Positions 1 to 6,820 of a DNA stretch of 8,950 nt are shown here, piece by piece; position 1 is the first letter of the stretch, and every line of letters begins with the position of its first letter. The position numbers and the translations under genes are program-made. The notes under the pieces are model-generated. The model did no database searches. It worked only from the letters and a program-made list of their open reading frames with translations, and was not told the origin of the DNA. Source of the DNA: Chloroflexota bacterium (GTDB taxonomy: Bacteria; Chloroflexota; Anaerolineae; B4-G1; SLSP01); contig JAAAOZ010000501.1 in the NCBI GenBank assembly GCA_009908585.1, forward strand, positions 1-8,950, in the 5' to 3' direction.

Positions 1-1373
1 GTCCCAAGATCGTCGTGCGCGGCCCGGAGAACGTTCCCAATGGCTACGGCTTGCGGCTCTACGGCGACGACAACCTGGTGCGGGGGCTGGCCTTCCAGCG
101 CCTGCGGATGCACATGTTCGTCGGGGGCAGCGGCAACATCATCGAGCGCAACTGGTTCGGCCTGAGCGACGATGGCCTGGGCCTCGTCCTGCGCGATCCC
201 GACCATCCAGAGGATGGCACGGGCCAGAGCGGCATCACCGTGGCGGAAAACGAGGAAAACAACCTGATCCAGGATAACGTGCTGGCCGGATTCCGGGGCG
301 GCGCGGCGAGCTTTGGCAGCAACGACAGCTACTTCCAGGGCAACTACGTGGGCGTCAACGCCGAGGGCGAGATCCCTGTCGATATTACCTACAACCGCGT
401 CTGCCAGCCCAACGCCCGCTACTACAACTGGTTCGGCGGCGCGGGCGTGGATGTCGTCGGCCATCGCAACGTCATCGGCGGGCCGGATGCGGCGGACGGC
501 AACATCTTCGCCAGCATGCTCATTCGCGGGCAGGACCCGCTCGCCACGCCGCCGGACGCGCTCGCCATCTACGGCGGCGATCATCTGGTGCAGAACAACC
601 TCATCGGCGTGGACGCGCTCGGCCAGGACGCGGGCGTGTGCGGCAATGGCCTGCGGCTCAAGGCGGATTTCACGCGCTTCATCTCCAACACCATCTCCCA
701 GAGCGGCCTCTACGCGCTCTCCCAGGCGGGCACGCGCTACGATAGCAACGCCCGCACCTTGCAGGGAAATCGCGTGTGGGGTAGCGAGACGTTGTTGGAA
801 TTCGATCCCGGCATCCCAGAGCCGTTCCAGATCTTCACGCCCTCCAAGGTCACCGATATCACGGTGGCCGGCGGCGATACCACCGTCACAGGCGAAAACG
901 GCGCGCCCGGCGCGCCGTGCCCCTACTGCCAGGTGGAGTTGTTCACGGATGATCTGGACGAGATGCCGGAGTTGATCGAGTCCGTCGCCATCGTCACGGC
1001 GGATGAGAACCGAGGGGCTGCGCACGGTCATCACGCCGTGGGACTACGGCATCATCGAGGAATTCTACGAGGCCGGGTCCACCTCGCGCTATTCGGAGTT
1101 GTACACGCAGGCCGGTGCGACGCCGCCCGACCCGGAGCCGGAGCCGACGCCCGTCCCGCCCCGGGACGCGCCGGCCATCACCTACACCACGCCGCCCACC
1201 GAGCCGGTGAGCTACGCGATGGTGGTCACGGTGACGACGACGGCGGATACCAGCGGCGCCACCTGCGGCGCGACGTGCAGTCTGCGCCAGGCCCTCAACG
1301 ACGTCAGTGGGTTTGGGCAACCGCGCCCGGCGCTCATCGCCTTCGATATCCCGGAGAGCGATGCCGGCTATGA
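1..1373 (+). CDS. Beta-helix surface protein, fragment 1 of 3 (5' end outside window, frameshifted)
   Basis: The frame is open from the left edge (first full codon at position 3), so the start lies outside the window. The translated part up to about position 1010 is a right-handed parallel beta-helix: short strands with recurring N/D-x-I-x-x-N patterns such as DDNLVRGLAF, GNIIERNWFGL and NLIQDNVLAG. It corresponds to the first of two tandem modules; the second starts in the next fragment. The module ends with a small cysteine-containing element, CPYCQVELFTDD. Beyond about 1010 the frame no longer resembles the family, and the matching sequence continues in frame 1 (EGLRTVITPWDYG). Compared with the second copy, 41 nt are missing here, which shifts the frame; residues after about 330 are therefore probably not real. 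Such proteins are exported and surface-bound, with no evident enzyme motif here. Family is clear; exact function is unknown. Confidence 0.8.
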   Translation, partial: PKIVVRGPENVPNGYGLRLYGDDNLVRGLAFQRLRMHMFVGGSGNIIERNWFGLSDDGLGLVLRDPDHPEDGTGQSGITVAENEENNLIQDNVLAGFRGGAASFGSNDSYFQGNYVGVNAEGEIPVDITYNRVCQPNARYYNWFGGAGVDVVGHRNVIGGPDAADGNIFASMLIRGQDPLATPPDALAIYGGDHLVQNNLIGVDALGQDAGVCGNGLRLKADFTRFISNTISQSGLYALSQAGTRYDSNARTLQGNRVWGSETLLEFDPGIPEPFQIFTPSKVTDITVAGGDTTVTGENGAPGAPCPYCQVELFTDDLDEMPELIESVAIVTADENRGAAHGHHAVGLRHHRGILRGRVHLALFGVVHAGRCDAARPGAGADARPAPGRAGHHLHHAAHRAGELRDGGHGDDDGGYQRRHLRRDVQSAPGPQRRQWVWATAPGAHRLRYPGERCRL

Positions 1374-2400
1374 CGGCGCGTTAGGCGTGTGGAAGATCAC
1401 GGTCGGCTCCTCGCTGCCCACCGCTGAGGATGGGCAGGTCACCATCGACGCGACCACGCAGCCGGGCTACGACGGCAGCCGCCCGGTGGTGATCGTCTTG
1501 CGCGATAGTAGCAGCACCATCGATCTCAAGCTGGGCGTGACGCAATACGATGATCACAACATCGTGCGCGGCCTGGCCTTGCAGGGTGTGGGCATCATGC
1601 TCAACGGCGACGACAATATCATCAGCCACAACTGGCTCGGCCTGACGGACGACGGCACCGACATCTACTACTACAATGATGATCCCAACAACCGCAACAA
1701 CGCCATCATCGAGGGCGCGGGCGGCAGCGGCCACAACTACCTCCATCACAATGTCCTGGCCGGATCGGGCACGGTGGCGGTGGATCTGGAAGGGAACGAC
1801 AACCTCATCGAAGAGAACTACGTCGGCACGCGCGGCGACGGCACGATTGACACCAGCTTCCCCGAGGCGAACATCTGCGATCAAACGGTCACGACGGATA
1901 ACTGGCTGGGCGGCGGCGGCATCGATATCGCCGGCTACCGGAACCGCGTGCTCAACAATACCCTCGTCGGCCTGCTCATCAAGGGGAGCGCTACCTCCAC
2001 TCCGCCGGACGCGATTGACGTGGGCTTCGGCGAGTACAGCCTGACTTCACGCGCATCCTCTCCAACACCATCGTCAACAGCTTCGGCAACGGCATCTACA
2101 TCGACGGCGATTACTGGGACAGCAACGCGAACACCGTCCAGGGCAATGTCATCTCCAACTGCATCGCTGCGTACGTCTTTGGCGATACGATCCCGGACGA
2201 ACTCGATCTATTCAGCCCGGCGCTGGTCACGCTCATCGACGGCACCGCCGTCACCGGCATCAGCGACGATCCCTGCCCCTACTGCTACATCGATCTCTAC
2301 CTGGATGACGACGATCCGTGGACGGAAGCCCTGGCATATTTGGGGCGGGCGCAGGCGGATGTCAATGGCGATTGGAATTTCACGCTGCCCCGGGCGTTGA
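1003..2400 (+). CDS. Beta-helix surface protein, fragment 2 of 3 (CSLREA-like second module)
   Basis: True coding runs from about 1011, where the sequence matching the module end (EGLRTVITPWDYGIIEEFYE) picks up, to about 2040. The ATG at 1003 has no convincing ribosome site and is simply the first start in frame. After the end of module 1 comes a proline/glutamate linker (PDPEPEPTPVPP). A new module then opens with VTTTADTSGATCGATCSLRQAL, a variant of the CSLREA N-terminal motif of exported beta-helix proteins. The helix then repeats the order of module 1: DHNIVRGLAL, DNIISHNWLGL, NYLHHNVLAG, NLIEENYVG, NWLGGGGIDIAG. At about 2040 the frame changes again: module 1 continues for about 25 residues before DFTRF, and these are absent here, so DFTRIL is read in frame 3. 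The residues after about 346 (SRASSPTPSS onward) are out of frame and probably not real. Confidence 0.78.
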   Translation: MRTEGLRTVITPWDYGIIEEFYEAGSTSRYSELYTQAGATPPDPEPEPTPVPPRDAPAITYTTPPTEPVSYAMVVTVTTTADTSGATCGATCSLRQALNDVSGFGQPRPALIAFDIPESDAGYDGALGVWKITVGSSLPTAEDGQVTIDATTQPGYDGSRPVVIVLRDSSSTIDLKLGVTQYDDHNIVRGLALQGVGIMLNGDDNIISHNWLGLTDDGTDIYYYNDDPNNRNNAIIEGAGGSGHNYLHHNVLAGSGTVAVDLEGNDNLIEENYVGTRGDGTIDTSFPEANICDQTVTTDNWLGGGGIDIAGYRNRVLNNTLVGLLIKGSATSTPPDAIDVGFGEYSLTSRASSPTPSSTASATASTSTAITGTATRTPSRAMSSPTASLRTSLAIRSRTNSIYSARRWSRSSTAPPSPASATIPAPTATSISTWMTTIRGRKPWHIWGGRRRMSMAIGISRCPGR

Positions 2401-3374
2401 CGGAAGATGAGGGGTTGCGCACGATCAGTACCATTCGCAACTACGGCGTGATCAAATACTATGAGATCGGCGGCAGCAGCAAACTTTCGGCGCTCTTTAT
2501 GGAACAGCCGCCGACGGGTGTTTCGGAGGTCGCGATCACGCCACCCACGGGCGATCTATGGACGGGCGATGACCTGTACTTCGTCGCCAACGTCAGCCCC
2601 GTCGAGACGACCCTGCCCATCACCTACACCTGGACGGCCACCGGCTTGCCGGATCAGGTCGTGCGTGGCGGTGTGGAGAAGGCGGTCAGCTTCAATTGGG
2701 AGACGCCGGGCACGAAGACTGTGCAGGTGACGGCGGTCAACGCCTACGGCAGCGCCAATTCCAGCGTTGAGGTGACGGTGCAGTTGTGGCAAGCGCCAAC
2801 CGCTGTGACCGTCAGTGGGCCGACAACCGGCTATACCGGCACGAACTACGCCTTCACGGCGGAGGTCACGCCGGACACCGCGACGACGCCCATCACCTAC
2901 ACCTGGGCCCCCGCGCCCATGTCAGGGCAGGGGACGGCGAGCGTGGCCTATCAGTGGATGGTCACCGGCACGTATGCCATCACGGTGACGGCGGAGAACG
3001 CGGCGGGTGTGGTCTCAGGTACGCACAGCATCGAGATCGACCCGCTGCCGGATACCTGCTTGTCCCCGGTGACGGGCGTGAGTATCAGCGGGGCAGCGAC
3101 CGGCTACGTCGGCACACGCTACGACTTTACAGCGGCGGTCATGCCGAGTGATGCGACAGAGCCGCTCAACTACACCTGGTCGCCGGCGCCGGACAGTGGG
3201 CAAGGAACGGCCAGCGTCTCGTATCAGTGGAACCTCGCGGGCACCCACACCATCTCGCTGACGGCGACGAACTGCGGCGGCAGCGTCTTCGACGCGCACA
3301 CCATCCAGATCCAATCGGAGGGTGAGATCGATACGTACATCTACCTGCCGCTCGTCTTGCGCAACGCAGGCTAG
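2043..3374 (+). CDS. Beta-helix surface protein, fragment 3 of 3: three PKD/Ig-like domains and Chloroflexota C-terminal tail
   Basis: Homology to module 1 resumes at 2043 (DFTRILSNTIV) without a start codon; the first possible start in this frame is a TTG at 2340. It reads through CPYCYIDLYLDDDD and the module end FTLPRALTEDEGLRTI. Three PKD/Ig-like domains of about 85 residues follow, roughly 2520-2785, 2795-3045 and 3068-3315, each with an (I/L)(T/N)YTW strand, a Gly-Thr turn and a final TVTA/SLTA-type strand. The second and third are close copies (TGYTGTNYAFTAEV against TGYVGTRYDFTAAV). The protein ends IDTYIYLPLVLRNAG at a TAG stop; this YLPLVLR tail is common on exported Chloroflexota proteins and is probably a cell-surface sorting or anchoring signal. 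Together the three fragments form one adhesin-like or matrix-like surface protein; ligand unknown. Confidence 0.8.
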   Translation, partial: DFTRILSNTIVNSFGNGIYIDGDYWDSNANTVQGNVISNCIAAYVFGDTIPDELDLFSPALVTLIDGTAVTGISDDPCPYCYIDLYLDDDDPWTEALAYLGRAQADVNGDWNFTLPRALTEDEGLRTISTIRNYGVIKYYEIGGSSKLSALFMEQPPTGVSEVAITPPTGDLWTGDDLYFVANVSPVETTLPITYTWTATGLPDQVVRGGVEKAVSFNWETPGTKTVQVTAVNAYGSANSSVEVTVQLWQAPTAVTVSGPTTGYTGTNYAFTAEVTPDTATTPITYTWAPAPMSGQGTASVAYQWMVTGTYAITVTAENAAGVVSGTHSIEIDPLPDTCLSPVTGVSISGAATGYVGTRYDFTAAVMPSDATEPLNYTWSPAPDSGQGTASVSYQWNLAGTHTISLTATNCGGSVFDAHTIQIQSEGEIDTYIYLPLVLRNAG

Positions 3375-3399
3375 CGCGCATTGTTGGCAGTAAAATCAT

Positions 3400-3429
3400 A
3401 CCGGCCCCGCAGTCGATTGCGGGGCCGGT
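3400..3429 (+). terminator. Strong hairpin terminator after the surface-protein gene
   Basis: A perfect 11-bp GC-rich stem (ACCGGCCCCGC at 3400-3410 pairs with 3419-3429) has an 8-nt loop and sits 26 nt after the TAG stop. Only a weak T run (CTTT) follows, so it could also act as a 3' processing or stability element. It marks the end of the surface-protein transcript and the left boundary of the cassette block. Confidence 0.75.
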
Positions 3430-3490
3430 GTGCTTTAGCGCAGCAGCACAAGCGAGGTCGTCTTTGACGTGGAACGCGCAGAAATTATGT

Positions 3491-3519
3491 TTGCGCTCTT
3501 GGGTTGGTTAACGTATAAT
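3491..3519 (+). promoter_or_regulatory. Candidate promoter in the position of an integron cassette promoter (Pc)
   Basis: A perfect TATAAT lies at 3514-3519. A weak -35 (TTGCGC, 3491-3496) is at the ideal 17-nt spacing. It points rightward into the cassette block, about 70 nt before the GTTGGGC core site and about 125 nt before the first cassette gene. In integrons the Pc promoter lies just upstream of the insertion site and drives the array. That role is inferred from position; the -10 match itself is seen directly. Confidence 0.5.
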
Positions 3520-3573
3520 GATTCCGGGTTATACTGAAGAGTGTTGGATTAATAACATGTTCCGGCGGGAGGG

Positions 3574-3595
3574 GCAGTTCAACTCGCGGTTGGGC
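3574..3595 (+). other. attC/attI-like right half with core site GTTGGGC (left end of cassette 1)
   Basis: The sequence GCAGTTCAACTCGCGG followed by GTTGGGC (3589-3595) has the form of the right half of an integron recombination site: an L-box containing TTCAACTC, then the core GTTRRRY. It closely parallels the right half of the site at 4793-4811 (TTAACTCGCGGCCC then GTTAGCC). No convincing left half with a complementary L-box is present upstream, so this is either an attI-type site or a truncated attC. Cassette 1 would begin inside this core, at 3590. Confidence 0.6.
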
Positions 3596-3642
3596 ACGTC
3601 AGACACATAGAAAGGTCTGCTCTCTATGTCAGGAGGCTTGTC

Positions 3643-4287
3643 ATGATTGACACAAGTTTTAACATGTACAGTGATGCCAATGGAGGAGACCCTGACGCCA
3701 CCAGTCCCACACTGCGTAGATACCATAAACTTCTTTGGCGCAAGCTCTTGCCCAGCGGGGAACTCTTTGATTTGCGAGATGATAGACGTGGCTCCTACCT
3801 GTTCTACAGTTCGCCATCAGGGGACTTTTCACTAGGTAGTGACGCCATCACTCATTCATACAAGAACCAGATAAAGAAGAAGTGGTTGACCACCCAGATA
3901 CCTGAGGTAGTTCAGGATCTGTTCGATCGAGGGTCAACAATCGGCGCATACCTCATTTTTCCCAACAACCAGATAGACCGTAAGCATACGATAAATCAAG
4001 CCAGAGGGATACTGCGTCTTATTGATGATCGATTCGATCTAACTCTTGAGTGTATCAGGCGATACTACATCAATGAACCAAGTCCACTTACGGAGACATT
4101 GAGAAGATATGCCTCATTTTTCGAGCTGTTTGAATCATTTGAATGCTACACTGAGTTCTTTCTTTTAAACGACTTGGTCGACCAGCAGGGCAACATTAGA
4201 TTCTACTTGCCGTTCGATGATTTTCAATCTCCGCCGGAGTTTCGGGGTGTTGAAGACTACTTCATCTATAGAGATCAACGCACGTAA
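3643..4287 (+). CDS. Conserved protein of unknown function, cassette 1 gene (probably DUF6994-like)
   Basis: A 214-residue soluble protein with no signal peptide or membrane segment. An excellent Shine-Dalgarno (AGGAGG, 3631-3636) lies 6 nt before the ATG, which fixes the start. The N-terminus (MIDTSFNMYSDANGGDPD, then SPTLRRYHKLLWRKLLPSG) matches a pattern I remember for a widespread uncharacterised family that I believe is DUF6994; the family number comes from memory and is unsure. The C-terminal half is rich in aromatic and acidic residues (YASFFELFESFECYTEFFLLND). No catalytic motif is evident. It is AT-richer than the surface-protein gene upstream, which supports foreign origin. It lies 48 nt after the GTTGGGC core and 75 nt before a GCCCAAC inverse core, the normal geometry of an integron gene cassette. 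Function is unknown. Confidence 0.85.
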   Translation: MIDTSFNMYSDANGGDPDATSPTLRRYHKLLWRKLLPSGELFDLRDDRRGSYLFYSSPSGDFSLGSDAITHSYKNQIKKKWLTTQIPEVVQDLFDRGSTIGAYLIFPNNQIDRKHTINQARGILRLIDDRFDLTLECIRRYYINEPSPLTETLRRYASFFELFESFECYTEFFLLNDLVDQQGNIRFYLPFDDFQSPPEFRGVEDYFIYRDQRT

Positions 4288-4361
4288 CAGAAGAATAGAA
4301 GAGTACGCGAGGTATTTGTAGCGATAAACCGAATGAATCGAGCACCATGAACAAGACCCGC

Positions 4362-4398
4362 GCCCAACATTGCATCAACCCGACGCGGCTATCGCCGC
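4362..4398 (+). other. attC-like left half of cassette 1 (inverse core GCCCAAC)
   Basis: GCCCAAC at 4362-4368 fits the inverse core RYYYAAC and is the exact reverse complement of GTTGGGC at 3589-3595, as expected for the two ends of one cassette. It is followed by ATTGCATCAACCCGACG, laid out like the L-box of the aadA-type attC, and by a small hairpin (GCGGC, loop TATC, GCCGC). The matching right half is not found just downstream; the next good right half is at 4793-4811. The site is therefore either truncated or interrupted. Confidence 0.55.
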
Positions 4399-4480
4399 AG
4401 TAATCGGCGGGGCCACGCGCTTTCAGGTAGTTTTCTGGCGAAGGAGTTTTCCACGCACTCGCACGGCGGCTGAGCCGCAT

Positions 4481-4560
4481 CCCGTTCCGGCGGCGCTGCG
4501 CTCTCCCCCTCCTCACGTCGGGGGAGGCGATGCCACCGGAACGGGTCCGATGGCATCGCC
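4481..4560 (+). other. Two interlocking perfect 10-bp stems (pseudoknot topology)
   Basis: Stem I pairs CCCGTTCCGG (4481-4490) with CCGGAACGGG (4536-4545), enclosing a further 7-bp stem (CTCCCCC 4503-4509 with GGGGGAG 4520-4526). Stem II pairs GGCGATGCCA (4526-4535) with TGGCATCGCC (4551-4560). The right arm of stem I lies in the loop of stem II, so the two either compete or form a pseudoknot. This gene-free stretch lies between the cassette 1 inverse core and the next attC site. Function is unknown. Confidence 0.6.
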
Positions 4561-4632
4561 TGCGAGTTGCCACCTTCGTTGTTCTCGGCGGCGCGGTTAG
4601 CGAGGGAGGCTTCGCTGGCCAGCATCACCCTC
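4530..4632 (+). repeat. Repeat A, partner of repeat B at 7085-7172
   Basis: About 100 nt shared with 7085-7172 in the same orientation. Both contain CACCGGAACGGG, GCGAGTTGCCAC, TTCGTTGTTCTCGGCGGCGC and TTCGCTGGCCA, with scattered substitutions. Copy A carries one extra base (CCACCTTCG against CCACTTCG) and a net 14 extra bases where its stem II right arm lies. In reverse complement the repeat carries GCGCCGCCGAGAACAAC, nearly identical to the left arm of the attC at 4661-4675. It may therefore be a degenerate inverted attC remnant. Confidence 0.65.
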
Positions 4633-4660
4633 ACAAGAAGGTCTCCTGCTTGGCCCGCTG

Positions 4661-4811
4661 GCGCCGCCGAACAACTCGTTGGAACCGACCCCGGAGGCTC
4701 TGCCTCCGGTTCCGCTCCGCCAACCTACCGAAGGTAGGCTCCCGCTGCGCCGTGACTGCGCCTCCGGCGCGTCACGCCTTGGGGGGCGGCTTAACTCGCG
4801 GCCCGTTAGCC
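4661..4811 (+). other. Large branched attC-like recombination site
   Basis: The left arm has GCCGAAC (4666-4672, one base off RYYYAAC), then AACTCGTTGG and ACCGACCCC. The right arm has GGGGGGCGGCTTAACTCGCGG and the core GTTAGCC (4805-4811, one base off GTTRRRY). CCGACCCC pairs with GGGGCGG leaving a single unpaired A, like the extrahelical base of attC sites. Three perfect internal hairpins lie between the arms: 4691-4709 (8 bp), 4724-4738 (6 bp) and 4751-4776 (6 bp plus 5 bp). At about 150 nt it is near the upper end of known attC lengths. The layout matches the aadA cassette attC (AACAATTCGTTCAAGCCGAC ... CGGCTTAACTCAAGCGTTAG). Cassette 2 starts at its core. Confidence 0.7.
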
Positions 4812-4863
4812 TGCACGTTAATTGCCGAGAAGCACGGTCAATATTACTCTTTAGGAGGTTCCA

Positions 4864-6660
4864 ATGAAAAGACGAGTCGTTATGATGCTCTTGTTTACAG
4901 CCGTAGTAGTGCGAGTGTTTTCACTATTCTTCTTGAGAATTGAGCCGTACTACGTTGTAACCCCACGCAGCTTTACGGGACGTATGCTTTTGGCACAACC
5001 TTTATGGCTTGATATTGCTATGCTCATAATTATTATTGCGGCCTGTTGGCAATGGCGACCGCGCGAAAACTTGACACTGAGCGATGTTGCCCTTGGGGCA
5101 CTGAATGCTATCGGACTTATGGCTTTTCCCCTAGCCACTGGATTGGCCCTGTTTGTATACATTCAAGACTGGTACTTCGGTCTGCAAGTGAATTGGGGAA
5201 CTCTAGCGCGTTACTTGCAGTTTGTGTTGGCTTATGTGGCGTTGAATCTGATGATGGATGCTCTAATAGGTCAGAGAAAATGGTTGCAGCGTGGCATAGC
5301 GCCCTTGGCTTTTCTCACTCTAGCGTTAACCCAGGACATTTTTATCCGCCTGCCGTCATCTTTGGCTGTCGGCGTCTTTTTTAGTGTGGGCGTGACGTTA
5401 GGTTTGACTCTTATCGCTTTTCGCCCGCTCTACACTCGTTCGCCATGGCAAGCCATATTAGCTGCAGCTTTTGTGGGGTTGATCGCCTGCTTTATCGTAG
5501 TAGCAGCGGTCTCGGAAAGTGTTTTTACTTTCCTGCTGCCTATGTCAGCACTTCTGTTTGGGGCTTTCAGCATTCGCAGTGCCAAACGATGGCCCCGTTT
5601 GCTGACGGCGGCGGTGTTTATTGGGCTGGCTCTTTTTCTCAGCCTGGGTTTGCCCCAACTGGTACCGCCGGACATCGCAAACATGCTGGTAGAGAATGTA
5701 CACCAGAACCTGATTACAGAGCAAGTTGGTGGAATTAGCATTTCTTACCCTGATCCCAGATTGCGCGATATAGCCGTACGATTGGCGCGCGTTTTGGATG
5801 CTGCAAATATGATTAGTGAGGCTGAATTTGGGATTTCCCCCCATGTTAACTCGCTCACGCTTACTGGCATTGGTCCGGGTGGTTTTCATGGAAACTCTCC
5901 GCATAGCATTACAGGGGCATTGGCGTCTGAGCGTCAACTTCAGCTTTATCTGGATAGTTCGTACTTGAACGCTCCTGACCTCTCAATACATTTTCCGGAC
6001 CCGGTTAATGCCATACTTCACGAGTATGCCCATCTCTACGGCGTTGTGCCCTACTGGCCATGGATTATGGGGCCGGAAGAAGAGGGGTGGGCAACATACG
6101 CAGCCACGCGACTTTCTCTGCGACTCTATGAGACCCATGGCCCTGAATTGTGGGACCCTCCCTATGATTATGCAAAGCAAGCCAGGGCTATTACGAGCGC
6201 TAACCTTCAGGGGCATCCCGTAGCTTGGTCGCATCCTCACGAGTTTGGTGGTTTTCGGCTGTGGTATGCGCTGGGTGAGCGGGATGGTGAAGATGCCCTG
6301 TTTCGCAATCGCTGGTTAGTGACGCGTCGAGACCTTCAGCGTGCCGTTATTATCAGCGACCCGGAAGCAGCACGAAGCATGGCAGCCGCGATAGGGGAAA
6401 CAGATTTTGCTGATTTGGGCAAGCAGAACCCGGTACGATTTTCACAAGTGCTTCCTATGGAAGCCCTTGCATCTATGAGTGAGGTGATGGGGATTTCGTC
6501 TCAGGATGTCCAAGTCATGTATGAAACCAGATCTGCGAGATTAGTAGACCCTGGCATAAAGATTCCGCAGCGAGTTCCTTCGTGGATCGATCCTTTCGCT
6601 ACGTTTCTGTTGCTAGCCGTGTTCATAGGAATCAGGAAAAGCAGGCTAACAAGGGTCTAG
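4864..6660 (+). CDS. Polytopic membrane zinc metalloprotease (HEYAH gluzincin-like), cassette 2 gene
   Basis: A 598-residue protein with a strong Shine-Dalgarno (AGGAGG, 4853-4858) 5 nt before the ATG. About nine hydrophobic segments fill residues 5-270 (for example 5-24, 47-66, 75-103, 117-135, 168-187, 196-220, 249-266). A soluble domain covers about 275-570 and a last membrane helix about 576-592, followed by a basic tail. The soluble domain has the zinc motif HEYAH (386-390) in the context NAILHEYAHLYG. It is followed by PEEEGWATYAATR (404-416), where one of Glu405-407 is the likely third zinc ligand; this is a gluzincin arrangement. The overall plan (membrane N-terminus plus HExxHxxG and a nearby Glu-rich motif) recalls DUF3810-type membrane proteases, but I cannot assign the family firmly. 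Substrate is unknown. The gene sits 52 nt after the GTTAGCC core and is followed at 160 nt by an attC-like site, so it reads as one unusually long integron cassette. Confidence 0.85.
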   Translation: MKRRVVMMLLFTAVVVRVFSLFFLRIEPYYVVTPRSFTGRMLLAQPLWLDIAMLIIIIAACWQWRPRENLTLSDVALGALNAIGLMAFPLATGLALFVYIQDWYFGLQVNWGTLARYLQFVLAYVALNLMMDALIGQRKWLQRGIAPLAFLTLALTQDIFIRLPSSLAVGVFFSVGVTLGLTLIAFRPLYTRSPWQAILAAAFVGLIACFIVVAAVSESVFTFLLPMSALLFGAFSIRSAKRWPRLLTAAVFIGLALFLSLGLPQLVPPDIANMLVENVHQNLITEQVGGISISYPDPRLRDIAVRLARVLDAANMISEAEFGISPHVNSLTLTGIGPGGFHGNSPHSITGALASERQLQLYLDSSYLNAPDLSIHFPDPVNAILHEYAHLYGVVPYWPWIMGPEEEGWATYAATRLSLRLYETHGPELWDPPYDYAKQARAITSANLQGHPVAWSHPHEFGGFRLWYALGERDGEDALFRNRWLVTRRDLQRAVIISDPEAARSMAAAIGETDFADLGKQNPVRFSQVLPMEALASMSEVMGISSQDVQVMYETRSARLVDPGIKIPQRVPSWIDPFATFLLLAVFIGIRKSRLTRV

Positions 6661-6820
6661 GGCGAACCTACCCTTTTCGAATAAGTTTTGATAAAATGAA
6701 GTAGCAAGCCAGTGTCTGGCGAACGAAGGTTGCACCTTCACAAGCGAATACGAACCACGTACCGCTCAGGAAGTGATGGCGACGACCCATGACATGCGAG
6801 TTTGGGCGCTTAGCGACCCA

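Noticed and set aside
1003..1373. Programmed frameshifting or translational bypass in the surface-protein gene.
   Set aside because: Compared with the other module, sequence is missing rather than inserted, and no slippery sequence is seen; a deletion or assembly loss explains it.
1381..1884. Long minus-strand open frames opposite the surface-protein gene.
   Set aside because: They are antisense shadows of GC-rich coding sequence, with biased composition and no ribosome sites.
4389..4634. A minus-strand frame of 81 codons with LASEASLANRAAENNE, similar to a minus-strand frame at 6961-7221 (LASEDVLADCAAENNE).
   Set aside because: The similarity comes from the DNA repeat pair A/B. The copies differ by a 1-nt and a 14-nt indel, there is no ribosome site, and the region is full of hairpins and attC arms.
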